Source of the DNA: Nitrospira sp.
GTDB taxonomy: Bacteria; Nitrospirota; Nitrospiria; Nitrospirales; Nitrospiraceae
Assembly: GCA_035968315.1 (NCBI GenBank)
Contig: JAVYIN010000005.1
Coordinates: forward strand, 62,001 to 126,000
Reading direction: 5' to 3'
Length of the DNA: 64,000 nt
In this document: one piece after another, positions 19,134 to 27,586 of the stretch
Numbering within the stretch: position 1 is the first letter of the stretch
How the letters are laid out: every line of letters begins with the position of its first letter
The notes under the pieces: generated by a model
Databases searched by the model: none
What the model was told of the DNA's origin: nothing
The model's input: the letters and a program-made list of their open reading frames with translations, nothing else
Translations under genes and position numbers: made by a program

Positions 19134-21665
19134 ATGCAGACTCCCTCCGAGTCCAGCGTGCCAGCGACGTTTCAGGAATGGCTCGACCGCCTGGCCAGGC
19201 CGATTGAATTCGCGACCAAAGACGCCTGCATCCACGCCGGCGCGGTAAAAAATCTGAGCTGTTTCGTGTCGAGCCAGGTGCAGTTGGCCTTGGCGCAGGA
19301 GGGGGTTCCCCCCGTCATTGAAACCCGTCTGCAATTTCTTCGCGAATTATTCATCGACTTTCAGCCCGGGCTTCCGCTGGCCGAACAGCAGCGGCGTCTT
19401 CGTGCCGCCTGTTCCATCTTAACCTTGCTGCGCGAGGCGGTGCGCGAGCCTCGATTCGGCCGTGCGGAGCCGGTCGAGCCGAGTCTGCCACCTGAGCGTC
19501 ATGAACGGCAGGATCTGTGGAATCTGCCCATCCAGTTTGTAAAGGGCGTGGGGCCGAAACGGACCAGCCTGCTCCAGCGGCTGGGGATCGCGACGGTGGA
19601 AGATGCGTTGTGGACCGTCCCCTGGCGCTATGAAGACCGGTCGGTGATGACGCCGATCGGCAACCTGGTGCCGGGCATGGTGGCCTCGATTTGTGGCACG
19701 GTCGCCAAGTGCGACGCCAAGAAAACCAAGAATCGCCGCCTGTCGGTGCTGGAAGTCGGCATCGAAGATGAGACGGGGCGGATGCAGGTGGTGTTTTTCA
19801 ATCAGCCGTACCTGGAAGAAGTGCTGGCAGTGGGGAAGCGTGTCATGCTGAGCGGGCGGGTGATTGCGGGACAGCAGGGCTGGATGGTGCCGCGCATGGA
19901 TGTGGCGCAGTATGAGGTCGTGGGCGAGGCTGCGGAATCGGCGCTTCATGTGGGCCGCATCGTGCCGATCTATCATGAGACCAAAGGCTGGACCGCCCGC
20001 CAGTCGCGGGTGCTGGTGAAGACCCTCCTGGATGCGCATGCGCGGGACTTGCGGGATCCTTTGCCAGTCACGCTGCGGGCCCGCCAGCGGCTCATTCCGA
20101 TTCAAGAAGCCATCCACGATGTGCATTTCCCCAAAGCCGGAGTGGACGCGCAATTGTTGGAGCGGGGCAAGACGCCTGCGCACCGGCGCCTGGCCTTCGA
20201 AGAATTGTTTCTCTTGCAGATGGCCCTGGCGGCCAGGCAGCGGTCGGTGCAGGAACAGCCGAAAGGGCTGACGTTCAATCCCCGGGCGCCGATCGTCGGG
20301 AAGTTAAGCGGGTTATTGCCGTTTAAGCTGACAGCGGCCCAGGATCAGGTCATCCGCGAGGTCTTTCGTGACATGGCTTCGCCGCGGCCGATGAATCGGC
20401 TGGTGCAAGGCGATGTTGGTTCGGGGAAGACGGTCGTGGCGCTGCATGCCATCGTGATGGCCTGCGGGTCTGGTTACCAGGCGGCCCTTATGGCACCGAC
20501 GGAAATTCTGGCCGAGCAGCACTACCGCAACCTCAAGGGCACGTTGGAAGCGCTAGGGGTGAACGTTGCCTTGCTGCGCGGGAGCGACAAGGCGGCGGTG
20601 AAGAAGGCCCAGGCGGCGCAGCTCGTCTCCGGTGAGGTGCAGGTGGCCATTGGGACGCATGCGTTAATTCAGAAGGGCGTGGGCTTCAAGAATCTGGGGC
20701 TGGCGGTGGTCGATGAACAACACAAGTTCGGGGTGCTGCAGCGGAAGTCGCTGATCGACAAGGGCTACAAGCCGGACGTGCTGGTGCTCACGGCGACGCC
20801 GATCCCGCGTACCTTGGCGATGACCGTCTATGGCGATCTGGATGTGTCCGTCATCGACATGCTGCCGCCGGGGCGCCGGCCGGTGCGGACCTTTCTCTTC
20901 AGCGAATCGCAGCGCCGCCGGGCCTATCAGATTCTGAAAGATGAACTGCGCAACAAGCGCCAGGCCTATGTCGTGTACCCGTTAGTGGAAGAGTCGGAGA
21001 AGAGCGATTTGCAGGCGGCGATTCAAGGGGCCGAGCAGTTGCAGAACGGCGAGTTCGCCGAGTTCAGAGTCGGGTTGTTGCATGGGCGCATGAAGCCTGC
21101 TGAGAAAGACTCGGTCATGGCCGATTTCAAGGCCGGGAAGATTCATGTGCTGGTGGCCACCACGGTGATTGAGGTCGGGGTGGATGTGCCGAACGCCACG
21201 ACGATGATGATCGAGCATGCCGAGCGATTCGGATTGGCGCAGCTGCATCAATTGCGTGGACGGGTGGGGCGCGGGGCCGAGCAATCCTACTGTTTGCTTA
21301 TGGCAACGTGGCTCGCACGGAGCCGTCCGAAACTCGGGCGCCAGCCGCCCGGTGGGGAGGAGCCTGGTTCCAACGCGCGGGAACGGCTGGATGCCCTGGT
21401 GCAATCGAACGACGGGTTTGTGATCGCGGAAGAAGATTTGCGCATCAGAGGGCCGGGGGAGTTCTTCGGATTCCGGCAATGGGGCATGCCCGAGTTTCGC
21501 GTGGCCAACATCGTGCGGGACAGCGATCTCTTGCAGCAGGCGAGGCAGGAGGCGTTCGCTCTGTTGAAGCAGGACCCGCACCTGAGCGCACCGGGGCATC
21601 AAGGCCTGAAAGAGGCGATGCTCAGAAAATGGGAGCAGAAATTGGAACTGGGGTCGATCAGCTAA
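19134..21665 (+). CDS. recG: ATP-dependent DNA helicase RecG
   Basis: Branch-migrating helicase that regresses stalled forks and processes junctions. From the ATG at 19134 the protein has 843 aa, about 150 longer than E. coli RecG, the excess being an N-terminal helical region before the wedge domain (which starts near NLPIQFVKGVGPKR). Motifs are GDVGSGKTVVA (Walker A, about residue 426), DEQHKFG (DEQH box, about 526), TATPIPRT, and a C-terminal HQLRGRVGRG with FFGFRQWGMPEFRVA. Start choice follows the promoter; 19098 and 19113 are alternatives. A coiled-coil gene follows. Confidence 0.93.
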   Translation: MQTPSESSVPATFQEWLDRLARPIEFATKDACIHAGAVKNLSCFVSSQVQLALAQEGVPPVIETRLQFLRELFIDFQPGLPLAEQQRRLRAACSILTLLREAVREPRFGRAEPVEPSLPPERHERQDLWNLPIQFVKGVGPKRTSLLQRLGIATVEDALWTVPWRYEDRSVMTPIGNLVPGMVASICGTVAKCDAKKTKNRRLSVLEVGIEDETGRMQVVFFNQPYLEEVLAVGKRVMLSGRVIAGQQGWMVPRMDVAQYEVVGEAAESALHVGRIVPIYHETKGWTARQSRVLVKTLLDAHARDLRDPLPVTLRARQRLIPIQEAIHDVHFPKAGVDAQLLERGKTPAHRRLAFEELFLLQMALAARQRSVQEQPKGLTFNPRAPIVGKLSGLLPFKLTAAQDQVIREVFRDMASPRPMNRLVQGDVGSGKTVVALHAIVMACGSGYQAALMAPTEILAEQHYRNLKGTLEALGVNVALLRGSDKAAVKKAQAAQLVSGEVQVAIGTHALIQKGVGFKNLGLAVVDEQHKFGVLQRKSLIDKGYKPDVLVLTATPIPRTLAMTVYGDLDVSVIDMLPPGRRPVRTFLFSESQRRRAYQILKDELRNKRQAYVVYPLVEESEKSDLQAAIQGAEQLQNGEFAEFRVGLLHGRMKPAEKDSVMADFKAGKIHVLVATTVIEVGVDVPNATTMMIEHAERFGLAQLHQLRGRVGRGAEQSYCLLMATWLARSRPKLGRQPPGGEEPGSNARERLDALVQSNDGFVIAEEDLRIRGPGEFFGFRQWGMPEFRVANIVRDSDLLQQARQEAFALLKQDPHLSAPGHQGLKEAMLRKWEQKLELGSIS

Positions 21666-21670
21666 AGATA

Positions 21671-21744
21671 GGCGAGGGGTGCGAGGCTAGAGGCAAGGAG
21701 GATCGGAGTATTTTCCTCTCGCCACCTGCCCCTGACCTCTAGCC
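21671..21744 (+). repeat. Hairpin of GAGGC/AGAGGC words between recG and next gene
   Basis: The left arm (21671-21701) consists of GAGG-type words and the right arm (21715-21744) of their reverse complement, with GGCTAGAGG in both. The pairing is imperfect. Similar hairpins lie at 40508-40610 and 53309-53376. Confidence 0.6.
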
Positions 21745-21754
21745 GGGAGTTCTT

Positions 21755-22078
21755 ATGGGACTATTACAACGAATCAAAGATGATCTTCGTACAGGCATCG
21801 CCACGCTGCGATTGGGCACAGCGCATGCTGCCAGCCGGGCGCTGGAAGAAACGGAATTGCTCCGGATGCGGCTGGAGGTCCGGAAGATCGATCAGCAATT
21901 ATCGGATCTCTATAAAGACATCGGCGAGCGGGCGGTCGAGATGAAAGAGCGGGGCGAGACGGCGGAGCGTGTCATGTACGACGAAGATATCGGCCGGGTG
22001 GTGCGCGAGATTCAGCAGCTCAAAGAGGCCCGGAAGAAACTCGAAGCTGAAATGGACGAGATTCGGAACGAGCAATGA
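21755..22078 (+). CDS. Coiled-coil protein of unknown function
   Basis: A 107-aa, mostly helical and highly charged protein with heptad-like spacing through residues 28-105 (ETELLRMRLEVRKIDQQLSDLYKDIG and REIQQLKEARKKLEAEM). No membrane segment is present. Its TGA overlaps the ppx ATG by four bases, so it is co-translated with the phosphatase. Confidence 0.75.
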   Translation: MGLLQRIKDDLRTGIATLRLGTAHAASRALEETELLRMRLEVRKIDQQLSDLYKDIGERAVEMKERGETAERVMYDEDIGRVVREIQQLKEARKKLEAEMDEIRNEQ

Positions 22079-23028
22079 CTCAATCGCCTGCCCGCACCCT
22101 TCGATTGGCCGGCATCGATATTGGCACGCTGACCTGCCGGCTGCTCATCGCTGATTTGCCGACCGGCACTCCTCTGAAAGAACTTTATTCAGACCGGCGC
22201 ATCCTTCGCCTGGGCGAAGGCGTCGATCAGGCGAGGCGGTTGAGCTCTGCCGCGATGGATCGGGTGATTCACTGTTTGCGGGAGTGGAATACGATTATTG
22301 AGAGCTACCATGTAGATGGCATTGCCGTCGTGGCCACGAGCGCCGTCCGCGATGCGGCCAATCGCGCTGAGTTTTTGGATCGTGTGAAGCGCGAAGCCGG
22401 ATTCGATGTCGAAGTGATCAGCGGCGATGAAGAAGCGAAGCGCACCTTGCTCGGCATTCGCTCCGGTCTTCCTGCCGGCGTGACTGATATGCTGGCGCTG
22501 GACATCGGCGGCGGGAGCACCGAGTTCATCCTGGATCGGCCAGGCCAGGCCCCGATCGTCCGCTCCATCGACATCGGTGTGGTGCGTCTGTGCGAGAGGC
22601 TGCTTCACCATGATCCTCCAACGAGCGAAGAGCTTCAGCAGGCAAGGGACTGGGTGGCACGGGAAACCAAGGCCGCTGTCGCCGAGATGAAGGGCTACGA
22701 GACCGCCACCTTCGTGGGAACCGCCGGAACCATTACCTCCCTCGCCGCAATGGCGCAGAGGCTGCCCGCCTACGAACCGGCCCGCATCCACAATTATCGC
22801 CTGACGCTCTCAACCGTTCAGGAACTCGAACAGACTCTGCTGAGCCGTAAGAAGGCCGACCGTATGGGCCTGCCTGGCCTGGAAAAGAACCGCGAAGAAG
22901 TCATCGCCGCCGGCGCCATCATCATCTGCACGATCATGGAGACGCTGGGGATGGCGAGCGTACTGGTGAGTGACTTGGGGTTGAGGGAAGGGGCGTTGAT
23001 TAATGTGGCAATGCGAGGGTCTATTTAA
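22075..23028 (+). CDS. ppx: Ppx/GppA exopolyphosphatase family protein
   Basis: ASKHA-fold enzyme that degrades polyphosphate and/or pppGpp. The phosphate-1 segment LAGIDIGTLTCRLLIAD is at residues 9-25, VATSAVRDAANR is the usual motif near 83, and the second phosphate loop LALDIGGGSTEFIL is near 140. GTAGTITSLAA follows at about 222. The 317-aa length corresponds to the short form lacking the C-terminal HD domain. Polyphosphatase versus pppGpp hydrolase cannot be decided. Confidence 0.9.
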   Translation: MTQSPARTLRLAGIDIGTLTCRLLIADLPTGTPLKELYSDRRILRLGEGVDQARRLSSAAMDRVIHCLREWNTIIESYHVDGIAVVATSAVRDAANRAEFLDRVKREAGFDVEVISGDEEAKRTLLGIRSGLPAGVTDMLALDIGGGSTEFILDRPGQAPIVRSIDIGVVRLCERLLHHDPPTSEELQQARDWVARETKAAVAEMKGYETATFVGTAGTITSLAAMAQRLPAYEPARIHNYRLTLSTVQELEQTLLSRKKADRMGLPGLEKNREEVIAAGAIIICTIMETLGMASVLVSDLGLREGALINVAMRGSI

Positions 23029-23059
23029 ATAGTACTTCAATGGGCCAGCCCTTTGCCTC

Positions 23060-23089
23060 TTGCTAGCGGTTATCGAGGTTCGATAACAT
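23060..23089 (+). promoter_or_regulatory. higBA promoter with overlapping palindromic operator
   Basis: TTGCTA (23060-23065) and TAACAT (23084-23089) are 18 bases apart. A perfect palindrome, GTTATCGA-GGT-TCGATAAC, at 23069-23087 covers the spacer and half of the -10, the expected place for autorepression by the HigA antitoxin. Six bases separate the -10 from the GTG at 23096, so the toxin mRNA would be leaderless. Confidence 0.6.
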
Positions 23090-23095
23090 AGCCCC

Positions 23096-23386
23096 GTGAT
23101 TGAATCCTTTGCTAACAGACTTGCGGAAGACCTTTTCGATGATCGGCGATCGAAAGCCGTTCTACGATTCCCACCAGATTTGATACGAACGGCCCGTCGT
23201 AAGCTGCTCTATTTGCACGATGCTTCGGAGGTCGGCGACCTTCGTCAACCTCCGGGGAATCGATTGGAAGCGTTGAAAGGTGAATGGAAAGGCTTTCACT
23301 CCATTCGGATCAACGATCAATGGCGGATGGTTTTTCGTTGGCATGACGGCAATGCCTACGAGGTTCAAGTAATTGATTATCATTGA
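23096..23386 (+). CDS. higB: HigB-type RelE-superfamily toxin
   Basis: A 96-aa ribosome-dependent mRNA interferase by family. It has the HigB layout: a short N-terminus, LIRTARRKLLYLHDASEVGDLRQPPGNRLEALKGEWKGFHSIRINDQWRMVFRW in pieces typical for the family, and a final strand YEVQVIDYH. The basic and aromatic residues in IRINDQWRMVF are those expected at the active surface. The GTG coincides with the predicted transcription start. The antitoxin gene follows 27 bases downstream, toxin first as usual for higBA. Confidence 0.88.
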   Translation: MIESFANRLAEDLFDDRRSKAVLRFPPDLIRTARRKLLYLHDASEVGDLRQPPGNRLEALKGEWKGFHSIRINDQWRMVFRWHDGNAYEVQVIDYH

Positions 23387-23413
23387 GGTTCCAGATATCT
23401 GGAGGAGAGAGCC

Positions 23414-23680
23414 ATGAGACTTCCTAAAAACCCTTTTCACCCCGGCGAGATGTTGCTCGAAGAGTTTCTTGTTCCCGGAAAGATGACTCAAACCGCGCTG
23501 GCGCAAAAGCTTGGCTGGACGCGAGCACGTCTGAACGAGCTGATCAAAGGGAAACGCGACATCACGGCGGATTCCGCCCTGGATCTAGCGCGAGTTCTTG
23601 GCACTTCGGCCAAACTCTGGATGAACCTTCAGGCCACGTTCGATCTCGACAAGGCGATGCGCCGGAGAAAGATTGCCTGA
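23414..23680 (+). CDS. higA: HigA-type XRE antitoxin
   Basis: An 88-aa helix-turn-helix protein (HTH in about residues 25-62, MTQTALAQKLGWTRARLNELIKGKR in part) with the HigA features HPGEMLLEEFL at the start and ALDLARVLGTSAKLWMNLQ after the HTH. GGAGGAGAG is close to the ATG. It should neutralise HigB and repress the promoter at 23060-23089. Confidence 0.9.
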   Translation: MRLPKNPFHPGEMLLEEFLVPGKMTQTALAQKLGWTRARLNELIKGKRDITADSALDLARVLGTSAKLWMNLQATFDLDKAMRRRKIA

Positions 23681-23806
23681 CCTGTCTGTGTCGTCAAGGA
23701 ATATGAAAATTTAAGGGGGATGTATGTTGGAGCTTAGCGGTTGGCGGAGAACCTCATGAATAAAGACGCCAGGCGCATTTCCTTTTATCCCCATCATGGA
23801 AGTGTG

Positions 23807-25558
23807 ATGCATCGAATAATCCTGACAGTGGTGTTGCTGGGTTCCAGTACTACAGTGGGCGCAACAGCCGCTGACGATGGCCCGCAATCAAGCGGAACCG
23901 GCTTTGTTGTAAGTCGCCAAGGCCATATCCTGACCAACCATCATGTCGTGGAAGGGTGCATATCAGTTCGAGCCACCGTAGAAGGTATCCAGAAGGAATT
24001 AGCGGTTATAGGGACCGATCCGAGAAATGATCTCGCCGTCCTCAAACTACCTGGCGCCATGCCGAGCACTGCTCATTTTCGTGAAGGGCGGAATATTCGG
24101 GCGGGGGACAGTGTGGTCTTGGTCGGATTCCCCTTACATGGAGTGTTGGCCTCTGAAGCTAATATAACGACGGGAACGGTGAGTGCCCTGGCTGGGCTAG
24201 GCAACGATACGCGTTTCCTTCAAATGACCGCTCCTGCTCAGCCAGGCAATAGCGGTGGCCCCGTCTTCGATCAGAGTGGCCAGATCGTGGGTGTTGTCGT
24301 GAGCAAGTTGGACGCCTTGAAGGTCGCCAAAGTAACAGGGGACATTCCACAGAATATTAACTTTGCCATTAATGGTGCCGTGGCCAAGGCATTTCTTGAC
24401 TCCCACGGTGTTGGCTATGAAACAGCTGCTTCAGGGAGGAAATTGGAGTCCGCGGAGATTGGGGCAGCGGCAAAGCAGTTCACATTCCTGCTGGAGTGCT
24501 ACTCCGAAAAGATTGGTGCAGAACATCGTGCTCTTGAGGCGGAGCGTCGTTCCTTGGAAGCAGAGCGGCGAGCCTTGGATGATGAACGTCGAGCCTTAGC
24601 AGAGGCACGTCGGACCGACCAGGAGGCCCGTGAGCGAGCACTTCGCTTGGATCAGGAAGAGCGTGTCCGGAAGGCACAAGTAGCTGCAGAACAACAACTC
24701 CTGCAGCGTCAGAAAGAATTGGCAGAGGCGCAAGCCGCTAGCGAGCGAGTGATCCGGTTTCATCAAGAAGAGAGTGAACGGGAAGCCCGAGAGAACGCGC
24801 AGTCGCAGATGGAAGTTGAGCGTCTAGCCCAGGAAACTGCAGGGCAGGAGCAGCGCGATCGAGCCGACCGTATGCTTGAGCAGACGAAGCAGAGAAAGCC
24901 GATTGTGGCTGTTCGCATCAATGGCAATGACGGTGCGCCGATGATATTGGTGCCAGAGGGGGAGTTCCTTTATGGGGAAGATAACCAGAGATTGTCACTG
25001 CCAGGCTTTTATCTAGACACATTCGAGGTAACCACCAAGGCGTATGCTGCGTTCATGGAGGCGACTGGTCATAGTAAACCTGAACATTGGGGTGATGTCA
25101 GCCTTGATAGACATGGGATGCTACCCGTGATTGGAGTCGAGTACGCGGACGCTGTGGCGTATTGCCATTACTATGGCAAACGCCTTCCGACCGAATAGGA
25201 ATGGGAGAAAGGGGCAAGGGGGACAGATGGGCGGATGTATCCGTGGGGGAACACGGAACCCACTAAGGATTTGGCTAACTATTGGGGGCAATTCTGCAAC
25301 TTCTTTTGTAACGTATATGCGGAAAAGCTTAAGCCGGTAAATAGCCATGTGAGTGGTCGAAGTCCGTACGGTATCCATAATATGGCAGGGAATGCGTGGG
25401 AATGGGTGGAAGGAAGACAGCTTCGTGGAGGCTCGTGGTTGAGCAATACATATACACCAGGGCTTGGCTTGAAGATTTGGGAGCGGACAGGGGAAGTCGG
25501 CGTGACTTATGGGAAACGGTATCTTCTTGGCTTCCGCTGTGCCCAGGATGTCCGCTAG
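23807..25558 (+). pseudogene. Trypsin-coiled coil-FGE-sulfatase protein with in-frame TAG
   Basis: A three-part exported protein. The signal peptide begins at ATG 23807 (the frame opens at TTG 23741). A trypsin-like domain has H46 in LTNHHVVEG, D75 in NDLAVL and S149 in PGNSGGPVF. A charged coiled coil runs over about residues 236-365 (EAERRSLEAERRALDDERRA and similar). A formylglycine-generating-enzyme-like domain starts at about 375. Inside that domain GKRLPTE is followed by TAG (25196-25198) and then, in the same frame, EWEKGARGTDGRMYPWGN to a stop at 25558. The usual motif is LPTE(A/E)EWE, so one codon has become amber. As written the product is 463 aa and lacks half the last domain. Confidence 0.8.
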
Positions 25559-25760
25559 TTCTGCTGGTTTAGCTTCAATTATTTTTGCTTCGTTGCCGGG
25601 ATTATCATCACGAATCGTGTTGCCTTGTTGGAGTGTTCATCGTGCTTGTGAGCGACTTGGGAATGCAGGCTGGGTGTTTCAATTTGTGACTCCAACAGGA
25701 TGAAAGCAAGGGGCAGATATGATCAGGCTATAGGATATAAGGGAGCAGTTTGGTAAGACG

Positions 25761-26492
25761 ATGACGCCAGATGAATGCAATAAATGGCTTGAATGGGTGC
25801 GTGTCACGAGTATTCCGCTTAAGCGGATAGGGCCAGACAATACTCCTATTGATATTGCGTCGGGTTGCTTTGTTACCTGCCAAGACCGGAGGTTTATCTT
25901 AACCGTATCCCATGCAGTAGAATTGGGTTCGTCAGACTGGGTCATTGAGCTAGGCTACGACAATACTAGGGGAGCCGAATTCTACCAAGGGGCCCGATTC
26001 TGCTATCCTGGCGAGATTAATCGACGAACAGGCGAGAGCGCTGGAGCTGATTTTGCTTTTGCCGAGGTTCCTGCTGATCTTGAATCAGCGTTCCATCTTC
26101 TGACACCATTTGGACTAATGTCGGCGAAACGACAGCGCCATGTGTTTGACCTGGAGTCCGCAGGAAATCCTGATGTGGATGAACTGTATGCGTTCACTGG
26201 TGAGATCTATCCAAGGCTAGATTCATCCGGTCTAACTACCCAACCAGTCATTTATCCCGGGCTGCGGTATGTTGAAAGCGCCGGCGCCTATCATATGTTC
26301 AGATTGCCTGTGCCTCACCCTGGGCACGATGATTTTGGTGGTTGCAGCGGCGCCCCGATTGTAGATACCAAGGGAAATTTGGTGAGTCTTGTCTCCGGCG
26401 GAATCATAGAAAAGAACGTTATCTTAGGAATAGCGTTGTCTCGTTATAAATTCGCAGTTGAATTCTACTGCAAAAATATTCGTCCCGCTTAA
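25761..26492 (+). CDS. Trypsin-like serine peptidase, cytoplasmic type
   Basis: A 243-aa protein without a signal peptide. A trypsin-fold triad can be read as H51 (ILTVSHAVE), D97 (GADFAFAEV) and S196 (FGGCSGAPIVD), with a terminal strand region GNLVSLVSGGII. It lacks any PDZ or extra domain. GC is clearly lower than in the flanking housekeeping genes. With the truncated trypsin-FGE gene 200 bases upstream and antitoxin-like genes downstream it may belong to a conflict or defence system; that is inference. Confidence 0.65.
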   Translation: MTPDECNKWLEWVRVTSIPLKRIGPDNTPIDIASGCFVTCQDRRFILTVSHAVELGSSDWVIELGYDNTRGAEFYQGARFCYPGEINRRTGESAGADFAFAEVPADLESAFHLLTPFGLMSAKRQRHVFDLESAGNPDVDELYAFTGEIYPRLDSSGLTTQPVIYPGLRYVESAGAYHMFRLPVPHPGHDDFGGCSGAPIVDTKGNLVSLVSGGIIEKNVILGIALSRYKFAVEFYCKNIRPA

Positions 26493-26623
26493 AATGGCTC
26501 CAAGGTCTGAGGCCTGTTGGATTATTGTTTGACTGTTGTGAATGAGAGGGGCCTTCTGCTTTTCACGGCTGCTGCCTGACCATCACGGTCTGCAATTTCG
26601 CGTGGTTTTTATAGGGAAATATT

Positions 26624-26806
26624 GTGGATCAGGAATCGGTAGTTCAAATTCACCAGCTCGTTGGCACGGTGGCCGAAGCCCTTCGAGCCGACAGCGCCGA
26701 TGCAAATCGACAAACTAACGTATTGACTGAAGGACTGAGGAGTGAGCTTCAACTTATCGCTGAAGGGTTCCAAATACATCTCGACCGGCGTCATGCCGAT
26801 GATTGA
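26624..26806 (+). CDS. Short helical ORF, possible gene remnant
   Basis: A 60-aa helical sequence from a GTG (VVQIHQLVGTVAEALRADSA and VLTEGLRSELQLIAEGF) that resembles the repeated VAEGLR-type helices of larger coiled-coil proteins. It probably represents a fragment. There is no convincing ribosome-binding site. Confidence 0.3.
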   Translation: MDQESVVQIHQLVGTVAEALRADSADANRQTNVLTEGLRSELQLIAEGFQIHLDRRHADD

Positions 26807-26888
26807 GCGTATCTAGATGAGCAATTCGGAGAAACCCGCTCGGTCGCATCCCAACGTCACTTGCGCGACGAATGAGCATAGTTCGAGC

Positions 26889-27173
26889 ATGAAAAAGAAA
26901 ACGACAAAGTCGAGCGGCAATGTCTTTGCGGACCTCGGGTTCGATCCGGCTGAGGCGGTCGTGCTCCAGATGCGCTCCAATTTGATGAGCGATCTTCGCC
27001 TCTACATCGAGAAGCAGAAACTCACCCAGGCGGAAGCGGCCAAGCGCTTGGGTATCGCACAGTCCCGCGTGTCCGATCTCGTGCGCGGCAAATGGGATAA
27101 GTTCAGCCTCGAAATGCTGATTACGCTCGAAGCCCGTCTGGGGCGTACTGTGCGGGTTGAATTTGCAGCCTAA
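26889..27173 (+). CDS. XRE-family regulator, orphan antitoxin-like
   Basis: A 94-aa protein. A short lysine-rich start is followed by FDPAEAVVLQMRSNLMSDLRLYIEKQKLTQ and a helix-turn-helix AEAAKRLGIAQSRVSDLVRGK. This arrangement is typical of XRE antitoxins of the COG5606 kind that normally sit downstream of a RelE-like toxin. No intact toxin precedes it. The frame opens at 26817, but the ATG at 26889 gives the family start. Confidence 0.75.
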   Translation: MKKKTTKSSGNVFADLGFDPAEAVVLQMRSNLMSDLRLYIEKQKLTQAEAAKRLGIAQSRVSDLVRGKWDKFSLEMLITLEARLGRTVRVEFAA

Positions 27174-27205
27174 CGAGTCGGGGTTTCCGCTATAGTTGAG
27201 GGGGT

Positions 27206-27508
27206 ATGGTGAGAGCACGTATCACCCCAGTACATCCTGGTGTCTACCTTAGGGAGATCCTTGAAGAGCTATGCTTGTCGCAGTATCGACTGGCTCAGGA
27301 ACTTGGCGTTCCTGCTATGCGCATTAGCCATGTGGTGCGTGGGCAGCGGTCTATGACGGCAGAGTTGGCGTTACGCCTGGGCCGCTATCTCGGCCAGAGT
27401 CCGCAGTATTGGCTTCACTTGCAGAGCCGCTACGATCTTGAAGTTGCTGAGGATCAGATCGGACTCCGCGTAATGAAAGAAGTGCGGAGGTCAAAGGCTG
27501 TTGCGTAG
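27206..27508 (+). CDS. HigA-like XRE antitoxin without adjacent toxin
   Basis: A 100-aa HigA homologue: HPGVYLREILEELCLSQYRLAQELGVPAMRISHVVRGQR and LRLGRYLGQSPQYWLHLQSRYDLE. GAGGGGGT precedes the ATG. No toxin gene is found on either side within the island, so it is either a solitary regulator or a remnant of a lost pair. Confidence 0.8.
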   Translation: MVRARITPVHPGVYLREILEELCLSQYRLAQELGVPAMRISHVVRGQRSMTAELALRLGRYLGQSPQYWLHLQSRYDLEVAEDQIGLRVMKEVRRSKAVA

Positions 27509-27555
27509 AGGGGCGATTCTTGCTGGCGCTGCTTCACAGCACTCCAAGCCAATTT

Positions 27556-27586
27556 TTACGCCTCACGCCTTACATTTCACGCCTTA
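27556..27586. repeat. ACGCCTYA-type word repeats
   Basis: Three short copies of TTACGCCTCACGCCTTACATTTCACGCCTTA-like words (ACGCCT, ACGCCTTA, ACGCCTTA), reading GGCGTGAA on the minus strand, run into the stop codon of the methyltransferase gene. They resemble the words in the other intergenic hairpins but lack a clear second arm. Confidence 0.45.

Noticed and set aside
25196-25198. TAG read as pyrrolysine or other recoding
   Set aside because: The position is a variable Ala/Glu in the LPTE-x-EW motif with no catalytic need for a special residue, and no Pyl machinery is in view. Nonsense mutation or sequencing error is simpler.
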